A DNA stretch of 64,000 nucleotides from Oscillatoriales cyanobacterium (GTDB lineage: Bacteria > Cyanobacteriota > Cyanobacteriia > Cyanobacteriales > Microcoleaceae), in the NCBI GenBank assembly GCA_004292955.1, contig RDXX01000041.1, positions 1 through 64,000 of the forward strand, read 5' to 3'. Under the pieces are notes generated by a model. That model ran no database searches and was not told where the DNA came from. It saw only the letters and a program-made list of their open reading frames with translations. The position numbers were made by a program, and so were the translations under genes. This document shows, piece by piece, positions 1-7,662 of the stretch. The stretch's first letter is position 1. The number at the start of each line of letters is the position of its first letter.

Positions 1-2389
1 GTGGCTGGTTGGTGACATTGAAATTGACCGCAACAGCCCCAGACGGCGATACTCCGTCGCTGACGCTGTAGCTGAAGTTGTCTGTACCTGCAAAACCCGG
101 ATTGGGAGTATAGCTGAATGAACCGTCAGCGTTGAAGTTGACTTTGCCGTTGCTGGGATTTGACAATAGCTTCGCCGTCAAAATATCGCCGTCGGGGTCG
201 CTGTCGTTGCCTAATACTCCGGGGGCTTGCTGGTTAAATACCTTGGTGTGGGGAATCGTGTAATTGTCTGTTTGTCCAGCAGGTGGCAAGTTGGTGAGGT
301 TGATGACGAAAGTTTGACTGGCGGATGTATCGACACCGCCGTTAGCTACGCCCCCATTATCTTTGAGATTGAGAGCGATCTTAGCACTGCCGATCGCCCC
401 TACGGCCGGTGTAAATGTTAGCGTGCCCGCCGAGTCGATCGCAGGTGGTACGCTAAACAAAGCAGCATTGTCATTCCCCGTAACTTGAAACGCGAGAGTT
501 TGTCCCGACTCGTTGGCGGGGCCCCGAGAAATCGCCGTCGCCCAGCCGGGGATGGTTTGCGCGCTGGAGTTACTCTTGAGAGTGCGATCGCCCCCTTTGA
601 CAAACGAAGGTACATCATTGACTGGATTAACTGCGATCGTCGGTGCGATCGAATTAGTGCTAAACGGCGTTGTTCCTCCAGTAACTGAAGCGTTCACACC
701 CACAGTACCGTTACCAACTCCATTCGTTCCATCCCACGCCCGCACCGTAATTGTTGGTTCGCTGCCAGCGATACTGTAATAATTTGGGTTGGGTACAAAG
801 CGGACTTTCGCAGGCGTTTGCAGAGAAACCCGCGTTAAGTTGATGTTAGCTTGGGCCGAGGTTGTGTCGTCGCCGAGAAATAGAAAATTAGGAGTTTCAT
901 AGGGGTCGATCGCGCCAGTAAATGCAGCATAATTTCGCAGAGGCCCCGTTAGTATAACATTATTACTACCGTCCGAAAGAAAGTAATTGTCGCCTAAAAC
1001 TTTCAGAGTATAGTTAGTAGCAAGATTTGTATTGTAAGCAGCATTTTCAGCAGCCACAAATAAGCTATTCGTTTGTCCGCCCGGATTGGGAGTAATTCCG
1101 TCTGCTTGAGCAAAGATATTGCCCGTAGTTGCAGATAGCTGCTGGAAACCGATTTCAATTGCTTTGCGATCGCTCGTAACGGTAACAATGCTAAAACCCG
1201 CCCGATTGGCATTGATACGGGCTTCGGAGATAATTTGCAGATTAAAAGATAAGCTAAATCCCTGCGTGCGATCGAGCGGCGGAAATAACGGACTTAAAGG
1301 ATTATTGGTATAGCCAGCATAGATATTATTAGCAGCCGTGCTGTTTAAATTAACTCCATTACCGCTTAATATTTCTGAAGCAATAGTGGTAGGAGCAATA
1401 ATATTGGAGTTGGTCAAAGACAGCCAATTCTGAGAACTGGGAGTGCTGCCAAGCAAGCCATTATAAAGAGGCGTCGGGCCGAGAATTGTTGCTGAGCTTT
1501 GGGACAATGGCCCAAAATTTGTCCAAGTATTGCCATTAGTTGAAAATTGCCAATTGCCGTTAGTATTGTCTGCTGCTGTGACTGCGACACCCAACGGATC
1601 GCTATTAACATCAGCGCCTAACTGGCTAGTGATATTGAAAATACTAAAACCCGTGTTAGCTACATTTTCTATGTCCTCATTAATTGCAGTTAAACTATTA
1701 GCGTTAGAATTTGTTAAAGTTGGAGCGCTGTTGAGCTGCGGGTTGCGGAGGCTGTTAATATAAATAGTGTTAATGCCGAAATTGGGTACGCCGATCGAAC
1801 CTACACTATTGACAGCATAATTAGCAGTTTTATCCACACCACCGATCGCGCTCATGAATTCGACATTATCACCGTTATTCGTCGGAGCGGCAATTTTTAC
1901 CTTAGCTGCATTGCCAAATGCTCCCAAACCAGTTGTTGGCCAGGCGATCGAATCAACTGAAGTAGTTCCCGTACTGCTAGTATCTACCCAAACAAGATCT
2001 GAATCTGCTGCAAAATTTCCTGCAAAGTTGTTAGGTGGAGCTAAAACATTATTAAGGTATACACCACCTTTATTGCTAGTTATCAATAATTGAATGTTCC
2101 AATCAGCATCAGTTCCTCGGGTAACTGGATTGTAGGTAATTTCATTCGCTGGAATTACGCTCTCACCGCCCAGCACAATTATTGTTCCTGCCTTGAATAC
2201 AGGAGCAATACTTGCCATATTTATGAACTGATAGGCAGAATATTTAACTGTTGTTAGATCCGTTGAATCGCCAACAAAAAAAGTTTGCAATTGAGCAGCA
2301 GTTAAGTCTTCTGTCAAAAGTAGTTCGACATACTCATCGCCCTGAAAACTACCGTCACGGCGGAATTCATTAATAATTATCTGTCCCAT
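1..2389 (-). CDS. Large secreted/surface protein with lamin-tail-like start and Ig/cadherin-like repeats (partial)
   Basis: An uninterrupted minus-strand reading frame begins at ATG 2387-2389 and is still open at the left edge, so about 796 N-terminal residues are visible and the C-terminus is missing. It starts MGQIIINEFRRDG and resembles a lamin-tail (LTD) domain over roughly the first 130 residues. A long Asn/Thr/Ser-rich stretch follows, typical of secreted cyanobacterial proteins. Near residue 730 comes a VCBS/cadherin-like module with NDSDPDGD and GSFSYTPNPGF, the usual calcium-binding repeat signature. There is no classical N-terminal signal peptide, so type I secretion through a C-terminal signal outside the window is likely (inference). 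Possible roles are adhesion, sheath or motility. The frame is clear; the function is not. Confidence 0.75.
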   Translation of the reverse strand, partial: MGQIIINEFRRDGSFQGDEYVELLLTEDLTAAQLQTFFVGDSTDLTTVKYSAYQFINMASIAPVFKAGTIIVLGGESVIPANEITYNPVTRGTDADWNIQLLITSNKGGVYLNNVLAPPNNFAGNFAADSDLVWVDTSSTGTTSVDSIAWPTTGLGAFGNAAKVKIAAPTNNGDNVEFMSAIGGVDKTANYAVNSVGSIGVPNFGINTIYINSLRNPQLNSAPTLTNSNANSLTAINEDIENVANTGFSIFNITSQLGADVNSDPLGVAVTAADNTNGNWQFSTNGNTWTNFGPLSQSSATILGPTPLYNGLLGSTPSSQNWLSLTNSNIIAPTTIASEILSGNGVNLNSTAANNIYAGYTNNPLSPLFPPLDRTQGFSLSFNLQIISEARINANRAGFSIVTVTSDRKAIEIGFQQLSATTGNIFAQADGITPNPGGQTNSLFVAAENAAYNTNLATNYTLKVLGDNYFLSDGSNNVILTGPLRNYAAFTGAIDPYETPNFLFLGDDTTSAQANINLTRVSLQTPAKVRFVPNPNYYSIAGSEPTITVRAWDGTNGVGNGTVGVNASVTGGTTPFSTNSIAPTIAVNPVNDVPSFVKGGDRTLKSNSSAQTIPGWATAISRGPANESGQTLAFQVTGNDNAALFSVPPAIDSAGTLTFTPAVGAIGSAKIALNLKDNGGVANGGVDTSASQTFVINLTNLPPAGQTDNYTIPHTKVFNQQAPGVLGNDSDPDGDILTAKLLSNPSNGKVNFNADGSFSYTPNPGFAGTDNFSYSVSDGVSPSGAVAVNFNVTNQP

Positions 2390-2870
2390 TTCGATGTGCC
2401 TATATTTAATATAAGAATCCAATCGAATGTGGCAAGCACATTCAACTCCGTGCAAAATTCAAGCAGGAGAGTATTTTGTTCTCTACCGATAACCTGCCTT
2501 TTAGTTCAGTCGTAAGGTGCGTCAGACCATTCGCTTGACACATCACAAAAAATGTGAAAAGCTAGCGCACCCTACCCGACTGGCGGATTAGATGATTAAG
2601 ACCTTAACGGAGTCCTACTGATGATTTATATGAATCAATCAACATAAAATAATTATTAATTTGACCTAATTAACCTTATAATGTCAAGCATTAAATAATC
2701 TCAATAAATATTGTATATAAAAATATGTTGATCGGGCAATCACTCGCAAATTTAAATCAAAAACAACCAGCAAATCATGTCACCTCCCATCGATCTTTGC
2801 TTTGATTGGCAAAACCTTAGTCAAATTTAAAGGTTATGAAAATCTATAGTGTATTCGCATCGGTAATTAA
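2390..2870. other. AT-rich intergenic region with one degenerate palindrome
   Basis: I see no credible gene. Around 2512-2575 there is an imperfect inverted repeat (AAGGTGCGTCAGACC facing GCGCACCCTACC), a small palindromic repeat of a kind common in cyanobacterial genomes. The rest is AT-rich and may hold the promoter of the surface protein to the left. Confidence 0.5.
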
Positions 2871-3077
2871 TTAAAACACTTCGTCTTCAATTCCCACCCA
2901 CCATTCGCCCAGATTCATTAAATCTTGGTGAAGATCGGTAAGTTCTTTGAGATATTCTTCAGTAGAAATTTGCGATCGCCTTTCTTGCAATTTTTTCATC
3001 CGGAGTTGCACCAACAGCCATGGTTTAGAAATGCCGTCGGTTGCTTCGATATATTTGGCTAGGTCTTTGCTGTTCAT
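2871..3077 (-). CDS. Small conserved-looking protein downstream of cupA
   Basis: A 68-residue protein starting MNSKDLAKYIEATDG and ending WWVGIEDEVF. The frame can be extended upstream to 3275, but that extension is only translated tandem repeat (GHWEWGIGHWEWG) and is not protein-like, so I chose the internal ATG at 3075-3077. It is rich in charged residues, probably helical, and has no membrane segment. It lies in the same direction as cupA, separated by about 200 bp of repeat. In many cyanobacteria the place after cupA is taken by cupS, but this product is too short and does not look like the CupS fasciclin fold. I do not recognise the family. Confidence 0.6.
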   Translation of the reverse strand: MNSKDLAKYIEATDGISKPWLLVQLRMKKLQERRSQISTEEYLKELTDLHQDLMNLGEWWVGIEDEVF

Positions 3078-3080
3078 AGT

Positions 3081-3278
3081 TATTGGGAATGGGGAATGGG
3101 GAATGGGGCATAGGGCATTGGACATGAAGCATGGTAATCGGTAATCGGGAAAAAGGTAATCGGTAATCAGTAATAGTTCGTCGTTACTTGTTAAGAGTTT
3201 TTCAAATAACAAATGCCCGATGCCCCATTCCCAATGCCCGATGCCCCATTCCCAATGCCCGATGCCCATTCCCAATGA
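3081..3278. repeat. GGGCATTGGGAATGG short tandem repeat tract
   Basis: Two clusters of a degenerate GGGAATGGGGCATTGGG unit (3081-3125 and, in inverted sense, 3210-3278) flank a stretch of a second short repeat (GGTAATCGGTAATC, 3130-3175). The same unit recurs at 15859-15932 and inside recF at 50038-50093. The inverted arrangement could fold into a hairpin between cupA and the small downstream gene. Confidence 0.85.
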
Positions 3279-4601
3279 CTATTTGTAATCCGAAGTCTGA
3301 ATGTTTTTCAACTTCGCCGCATATTTCATGCCGTATTCCGGGCGGCAGAAGCGATCGATCTGAGACTCGAAAAACGCCCGATTTGCCTTCAAATGTTTCG
3401 GATTCGGGTCATCCAAAGGATACAGCAGCGCCGTCCGCAAAGCTTGAATAACCGCCGAAGTAACGCAGTACATCGATCGCTGGAACGTCACCCCAATCTG
3501 ATTCAGGATATCATCTTCGCCGCGGCATCGCTGCCTGTAGAAATCCATCAAATAAGGCGGCAGGAAGTGCAGCATATCTTGGGCTAGCAGCGTCGGCGGG
3601 ATGCCGGCAGTTCCTACAGGGAATTTGTCTGCATACAAAATACCGTAGTGGAAGTCTTTTTGGTCGTCGGGAACTTCCTTGGCTTGGGCGTTGTAAGATT
3701 TGGTTCCCCGGAACGGCGAAGTGCGGTAAAATACCGATTCTACGTAGGGTAGCGCTGCCTCGTACAGCCAAGTGAAACCTTTGGATTTTGGGATGATTTC
3801 GTAGGTTTCGCCGTCGATGAGAACGTGGTGGTAAATCGGACGACCGGCGATCGCAAATATACCATTTACCAGGAAATCCATCGCCTGGGGTACTGTGGTA
3901 ATTTTCCCTTCGTCGTACAAGTCGGAAACTTCAAAAAACACGGGTGCCATTACTTCCCAGAATAAACCGAGATTGCTGTAATAAGACATCTGGCGGCACT
4001 GTTCCAAAAACATTTCGGGAAATGCTTTGTGCAGGCCCAGCATGAACGGGTCTTTTTTGAAGTAAGCTTTAATTGCGCGATCGGCATTTGCTTTGTATTC
4101 GTCGCTGTCGAGATAGGGGTCAAACTGGTTGACAGGAACGTACATCCCCCGGTGCCACAGCATTGACCTCATGCACTCTTCGGCAAATTCCATGTTAATG
4201 CGATCGTGCCACAAATGGTGAAACAAACGTGGCTTTTTGCCAGTTTCTCCATTTTCCATGAACTCCAAAAGTTCCGGGTGTGCGCTTCCAGTCCCCCGCC
4301 AAATCCGTAAATCTGCACCGTCACCTGAATAGTGATTTTGCAAGTCTAAATACTCCTGGGGTAAGAAGTATTTAAAGAAGGGAAGCGGGTTTAAAAATAC
4401 CCGTTCCGCGATGTAAAGTAAATCCCGCCAATAGAAATCCATCGGTACCGCGTAGGCCTTCCAAATCGCGATGATTTGCATCAGATTTTCCGGCGTATCT
4501 GGAATCATCGCGCCGCCAGCTTCCAGTCTGTGAATGACTTCGGCAAATTCGTGTTTGGAAGGAGGCAGTTTAGTTGCTGGTTTAGTAGGAGTTTGTACCA
4601 T
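3279..4601 (-). CDS. cupA: CO2 hydration protein of the NDH-1MS complex (CupA/ChpY type)
   Basis: Recognised as a cyanobacterial CO2 hydration (Chp/Cup) protein. It binds the specialised NDH-1 complex at the thylakoid and couples CO2-to-bicarbonate conversion to NDH-1 electron flow. The product is soluble and rich in Trp, Tyr and His, with the family's characteristic middle and C-terminal blocks (LPPYLMDFYRQRC, FCRPEYGMKYAAK). I chose the ATG at 4599-4601, giving 440 residues, because AAGGAAG lies just upstream; the longer frame to 4631 has no such site. The length fits CupA/ChpY better than the shorter CupB/ChpX. It follows ndhD3 on the same strand after about 480 bp. Family assignment is firm; the A versus B paralogue is inferred from length and gene order. 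Confidence 0.88.
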   Translation of the reverse strand: MVQTPTKPATKLPPSKHEFAEVIHRLEAGGAMIPDTPENLMQIIAIWKAYAVPMDFYWRDLLYIAERVFLNPLPFFKYFLPQEYLDLQNHYSGDGADLRIWRGTGSAHPELLEFMENGETGKKPRLFHHLWHDRINMEFAEECMRSMLWHRGMYVPVNQFDPYLDSDEYKANADRAIKAYFKKDPFMLGLHKAFPEMFLEQCRQMSYYSNLGLFWEVMAPVFFEVSDLYDEGKITTVPQAMDFLVNGIFAIAGRPIYHHVLIDGETYEIIPKSKGFTWLYEAALPYVESVFYRTSPFRGTKSYNAQAKEVPDDQKDFHYGILYADKFPVGTAGIPPTLLAQDMLHFLPPYLMDFYRQRCRGEDDILNQIGVTFQRSMYCVTSAVIQALRTALLYPLDDPNPKHLKANRAFFESQIDRFCRPEYGMKYAAKLKNIQTSDYK

Positions 4602-4804
4602 TGTTTCTTCCTTGGTTTGAATGAATCTCAATATTTAGAAATATTCGCAAAGTCTGCGGCAGCGCAATGCTTGGAAGTTGCTAGTAGGGAAATTGCTGTA
4701 ACTGCACCTGAATTTAGAATTTTTTGCGGTGTTCCAAACTTTTACACAGTTATGGTGGTAGTTGACTGGTTGTTTTTATTTTACCATAATTACAATCCGA
4801 ATTC

Positions 4805-4930
4805 ATATCATGTCCGGTCGATCACCATAACAAAAATAGTTCGTAGTGCGGACTTAAGTCCGCTCCGGCTGCGGACTGAAGTCCGCACTACAAACTAATC
4901 TTATTGTGGTCAGTCCACCGGAGATGATAT
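4805..4930. repeat. MITE-like palindromic element (family M1)
   Basis: About 126 bp bounded by inverted ATATCATGTCCGGT and ACCGGAGATGATAT, with an inner palindrome TAGTGCGGACTTAAGTCCGC facing GCGGACTGAAGTCCGCACTA. The outer ends also occur at 28455-28593 and 49277-49411, while the inner palindrome differs between copies. It lies between ndhD3 and cupA. A purine-rich GGAAGAAGG tract follows at about 4985-5050. Confidence 0.75.
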
Positions 4931-5082
4931 CAGAGGGAAGTTCGGTAACGAATTGTATAGCGGGTTTAACCGATTCAATGGATGAATGTTGAGGGAAGAA
5001 GGAAGATGGAAGAGAAAAGAAGGAAGAAGTAAGAAGGAAGAAAAAAGATTTTTCTGAGTTCCCGCTCTCCCCCTCTCCCATT

Positions 5083-6588
5083 CTATTTCTCAGATTGATA
5101 GCTGACAGCTACTTGAGTATATCTGCCCGTTGATAGAGTTACTGCCATCGCATTTGTAGTAGATTCGCTCCACTTCAGCAGCCACACTGGTTGAACTCCC
5201 AAGAAGAAAATGATTGCCGCTAAAACTAGGGCTGGCATATTTTCGGCAAACTTCACTGGAGGATAGTAAGCCGTGGCATTGTCCAACTTTCCAAAACAGG
5301 TGCGGTTGAGCAGAATTACAAAGTAAACTGCTGTTAACCCGGAGGCTAAAATGCACAGTAAAGTCGGAATTGGAAATGCTGAGAAACTGCCTTGAAATAC
5401 TAAAAATTCGGCGATAAAACCGACTAAACCGGGAATTCCGGCGCTGGCCATGCCGCCCAAAACTAACAGCGAACTCGCTGTGGGTAAACCGCGCATCGGA
5501 TTCATTAAGCCGTTGAGCACGTCCAAATCCCGTGTGCCGGCTTTGGTTTCGATGATGCCTACGAGATAAAACAGCAAGGCTAAAATCAAGCCGTGGCTTA
5601 CCATTTGCCCGACAGCGCCGATTAAGGAGAGTTTGGTGCCGGCGGCGCAGGCGACGAGGATGTAGCCCATATGCCCGATCGAACTATAGGCTACCATGCG
5701 CTTGATATCTTTTTGGGCGATCGCGCTCAAAGCACCGTACATCACGCTCACCGTACCGATTATCGCTAAACCAGGAGCGACTATCGACCAAGTTTCGGGA
5801 AACATCTGCAAACCAAACCGCACTAAGCCGTAAGTTCCCAACTTCGCCAAAACACCTCCCAACAGAATTGCTGTTGCTGGCGAAGCTTCCACGTAGGCAT
5901 CCGGCAGCCAAGTGTGGAGGGGCACTAAAGGAATTTTAATTGCCAACCCAAACAAGACAATTGTTAGCAAGATTAATTGCGTGTTTAAGGGCAAATCTTG
6001 AGTAGTAATTGCACTGTAATCGAAGTTTAAAGAGCCGCTCAGCCAAGCTACGCCCAAAAATCCGCCTAAAACTAAAAGTCCCGAAACTGCCGTGTAAATC
6101 AGAAACTTCATCGCAGCGTATTCGCGCTGTTTGCCGCCCCAAATCGCAATCAACAGGTAAAAAGGAATTAATTCTAGCTCGTAAAATAGGACGAACAGCA
6201 GCAAATTTTGAGACATCAAAGCTCCCGCCACCCCCGCATTGATCAGCAAAATCAAAGCGTAGTAAAGCTGGGGGCGAGCCATACCTTCACCAGTACCGTA
6301 AATCACTAATAGCGTCAGCAATCCGGTTAAAACTAACAGTGGCAAAGATAAGCCATCAATTCCCAAGTTGTAGCTCAAACCCAATTGCGGAATCCAAGGC
6401 AAATATTCTTGAAATTGCAGTCCCGCATTTGTCGTGTCAAATTGAGTTAGCAGCCAGAGATTCAACAGGAAAACGGCAGCAGCGAAGACGGAAGCGACGG
6501 AGCGCACCCGCATCGCATTCATTTTTCCGGGCAAGAACCCGACTACCGCAGCGCCCAACGCGGGCAACCAGAGCAATGCACTAAGCAT
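5083..6588 (-). CDS. ndhD3: NDH-1 subunit NdhD, CO2-uptake type (NdhD3)
   Basis: A 501-residue, very hydrophobic antiporter-like subunit of the type I NAD(P)H dehydrogenase-like complex, with about 14 predicted membrane helices. Diagnostic blocks are YELELIPFYLLIAIWGG, LHTWLPDAYVEASPATAILL with its conserved proton-channel region, and KRMVAYSSIGHMG. The start MLSALLWLPALGA fits the family N-terminus. Its position among ndhF, a carbonic anhydrase and cupA marks it as the D3 (or D4) paralogue, which replaces NdhD1 in complexes that drive CO2 hydration at the thylakoid. The gene is separated from the carbonic anhydrase by a long heptamer-repeat tract. Confidence 0.9.
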   Translation of the reverse strand: MLSALLWLPALGAAVVGFLPGKMNAMRVRSVASVFAAAVFLLNLWLLTQFDTTNAGLQFQEYLPWIPQLGLSYNLGIDGLSLPLLVLTGLLTLLVIYGTGEGMARPQLYYALILLINAGVAGALMSQNLLLFVLFYELELIPFYLLIAIWGGKQREYAAMKFLIYTAVSGLLVLGGFLGVAWLSGSLNFDYSAITTQDLPLNTQLILLTIVLFGLAIKIPLVPLHTWLPDAYVEASPATAILLGGVLAKLGTYGLVRFGLQMFPETWSIVAPGLAIIGTVSVMYGALSAIAQKDIKRMVAYSSIGHMGYILVACAAGTKLSLIGAVGQMVSHGLILALLFYLVGIIETKAGTRDLDVLNGLMNPMRGLPTASSLLVLGGMASAGIPGLVGFIAEFLVFQGSFSAFPIPTLLCILASGLTAVYFVILLNRTCFGKLDNATAYYPPVKFAENMPALVLAAIIFFLGVQPVWLLKWSESTTNAMAVTLSTGRYTQVAVSYQSEK

Positions 6589-6609
6589 AATGTGTGAAGA
6601 GTGAAGATT

Positions 6610-6839
6610 CAGTTGACAGTTGACAGTTGACAGTTGACAGTTGACAGTTGACAGTTGACAGTTGACAGTTGACAGTTGATAGTTGACAGTTGACAGTTGA
6701 CAGTTGATAGTTGATAGTTGACAGTTGATAGTTAATATCTAAGTTTTTAGACAGTTTAAATTTTACTGCTTTCCCAAGAGGTTTTTCAACAGTTGGTATT
6801 TAACAATTGACAACTATCAACTATCAACTCTCAACTGTT
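6610..6839. repeat. Heptameric repeat array (TTGACAG)n with an inverted partner
   Basis: About 17 copies of the 7-mer TTGACAG/TTGATAG run from 6610 to 6733. A short array of the complementary unit (TATCAAC, CTCAACTG) runs from 6809 to 6839 and reaches the stop codon of the carbonic anhydrase gene. The two arms could form a long hairpin in the transcript between the carbonic anhydrase and ndhD3. Arrays of the same unit occur at 16177-16218, 28690-28744 and 29838-29890. This is the STRR class of cyanobacterial repeats. Confidence 0.92.
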
Positions 6840-7558
6840 TACGACTCAATCAGAATATTGACTGCACCCGTGTCTAAATCGTAATATCCACCAACCACCT
6901 TCAGCTTATTCTCTTGAATTAACTTTGAGATAACTGGAGATGCTTTCAGCCTTTTAGCTTGCAGCACCACATTGGCTTTGCAGGCATTTTCTAAACGATC
7001 GCCTGCTTCGCCTTTCGAGCTTTCTACAGCAGGCCTAATTGCGTCGAGCAAACTGCCAATTTGACCGGGAACTTGAGCGCCTTTGATGGTTGCATCTACT
7101 GCACCGCAACGTTTGTGACCGATTACTACCAGCACTTTTGCTCCCAACACCAGTGTGCCAAATTCCAGGCTGCCAATTTCTTCTGGAGTAGCCACATTTC
7201 CGGCTACGCGACATACAAATAAATCTCCCAATCCCTGATCGAAAATAATCTCAGAAGGAAAGCGGGAATCTGCACAGCCGAGAATAGCAGCAAATGGTTT
7301 TTGAGCTTTGGCAACTTCAACGAGGCGGGGTAAGTCTTGGTTGGGACTTTGGCGTTTTCTGTCAACAAATCGCTTGTTCCCCTCCATCAATTTTGCCAAA
7401 GCGACATCGGGAGTGAAGTCATTTTGAGCAATTGCTGGTTCGGGTGAAGCCACATCAGCACCTACTCGTGCTGCGAGTATTCCTGTACCTATTGCTCCTG
7501 CGACAAATTTGAGGGAGTTGCGCCGGGAAAGATTTACTTGTCTGCGATCGTCTTTCAT
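6839..7558 (-). CDS. ecaB: Tat-exported beta-class carbonic anhydrase (EcaB-like)
   Basis: A 239-residue beta-carbonic anhydrase that interconverts CO2 and bicarbonate with zinc. The zinc and active-site residues are visible: CADSR at 95-99 (Cys95, Asp97, Arg99) and HKRC at 148-151 (His148, Cys151). The N-terminus carries a twin-arginine signal (SRRNSLKF at 11-18), a hydrophobic stretch and a likely cleavage site near AIAQ (42-45), so the enzyme should be exported folded across the cytoplasmic or thylakoid membrane. AAGGCAG precedes the ATG. It lies between ndhF3 and ndhD3 on the same strand. EcaB of Synechocystis has been reported as thylakoid-located and linked to CupA/CupB (recalled). The symbol is by similarity of type and is tentative. 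Confidence 0.85.
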   Translation of the reverse strand: MKDDRRQVNLSRRNSLKFVAGAIGTGILAARVGADVASPEPAIAQNDFTPDVALAKLMEGNKRFVDRKRQSPNQDLPRLVEVAKAQKPFAAILGCADSRFPSEIIFDQGLGDLFVCRVAGNVATPEEIGSLEFGTLVLGAKVLVVIGHKRCGAVDATIKGAQVPGQIGSLLDAIRPAVESSKGEAGDRLENACKANVVLQAKRLKASPVISKLIQENKLKVVGGYYDLDTGAVNILIES

Positions 7559-7662
7559 GTATTCTGCCTTGTTGGATTGAGTTTGAAATCTTTATTCAAG
7601 ACTTCATTTATTTAAGATTTTAGGTTAAAAGTGTCACCTAAAATCTTCAACTTTATATCTCT

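Noticed and set aside
3078-3275. N-terminal extension of the small protein after cupA (GHWEWGIG repeats)
   Set aside because: It is a translation of the GGGAATGGGGCATTGGG tandem repeat; the internal ATG gives a normal protein-like sequence.
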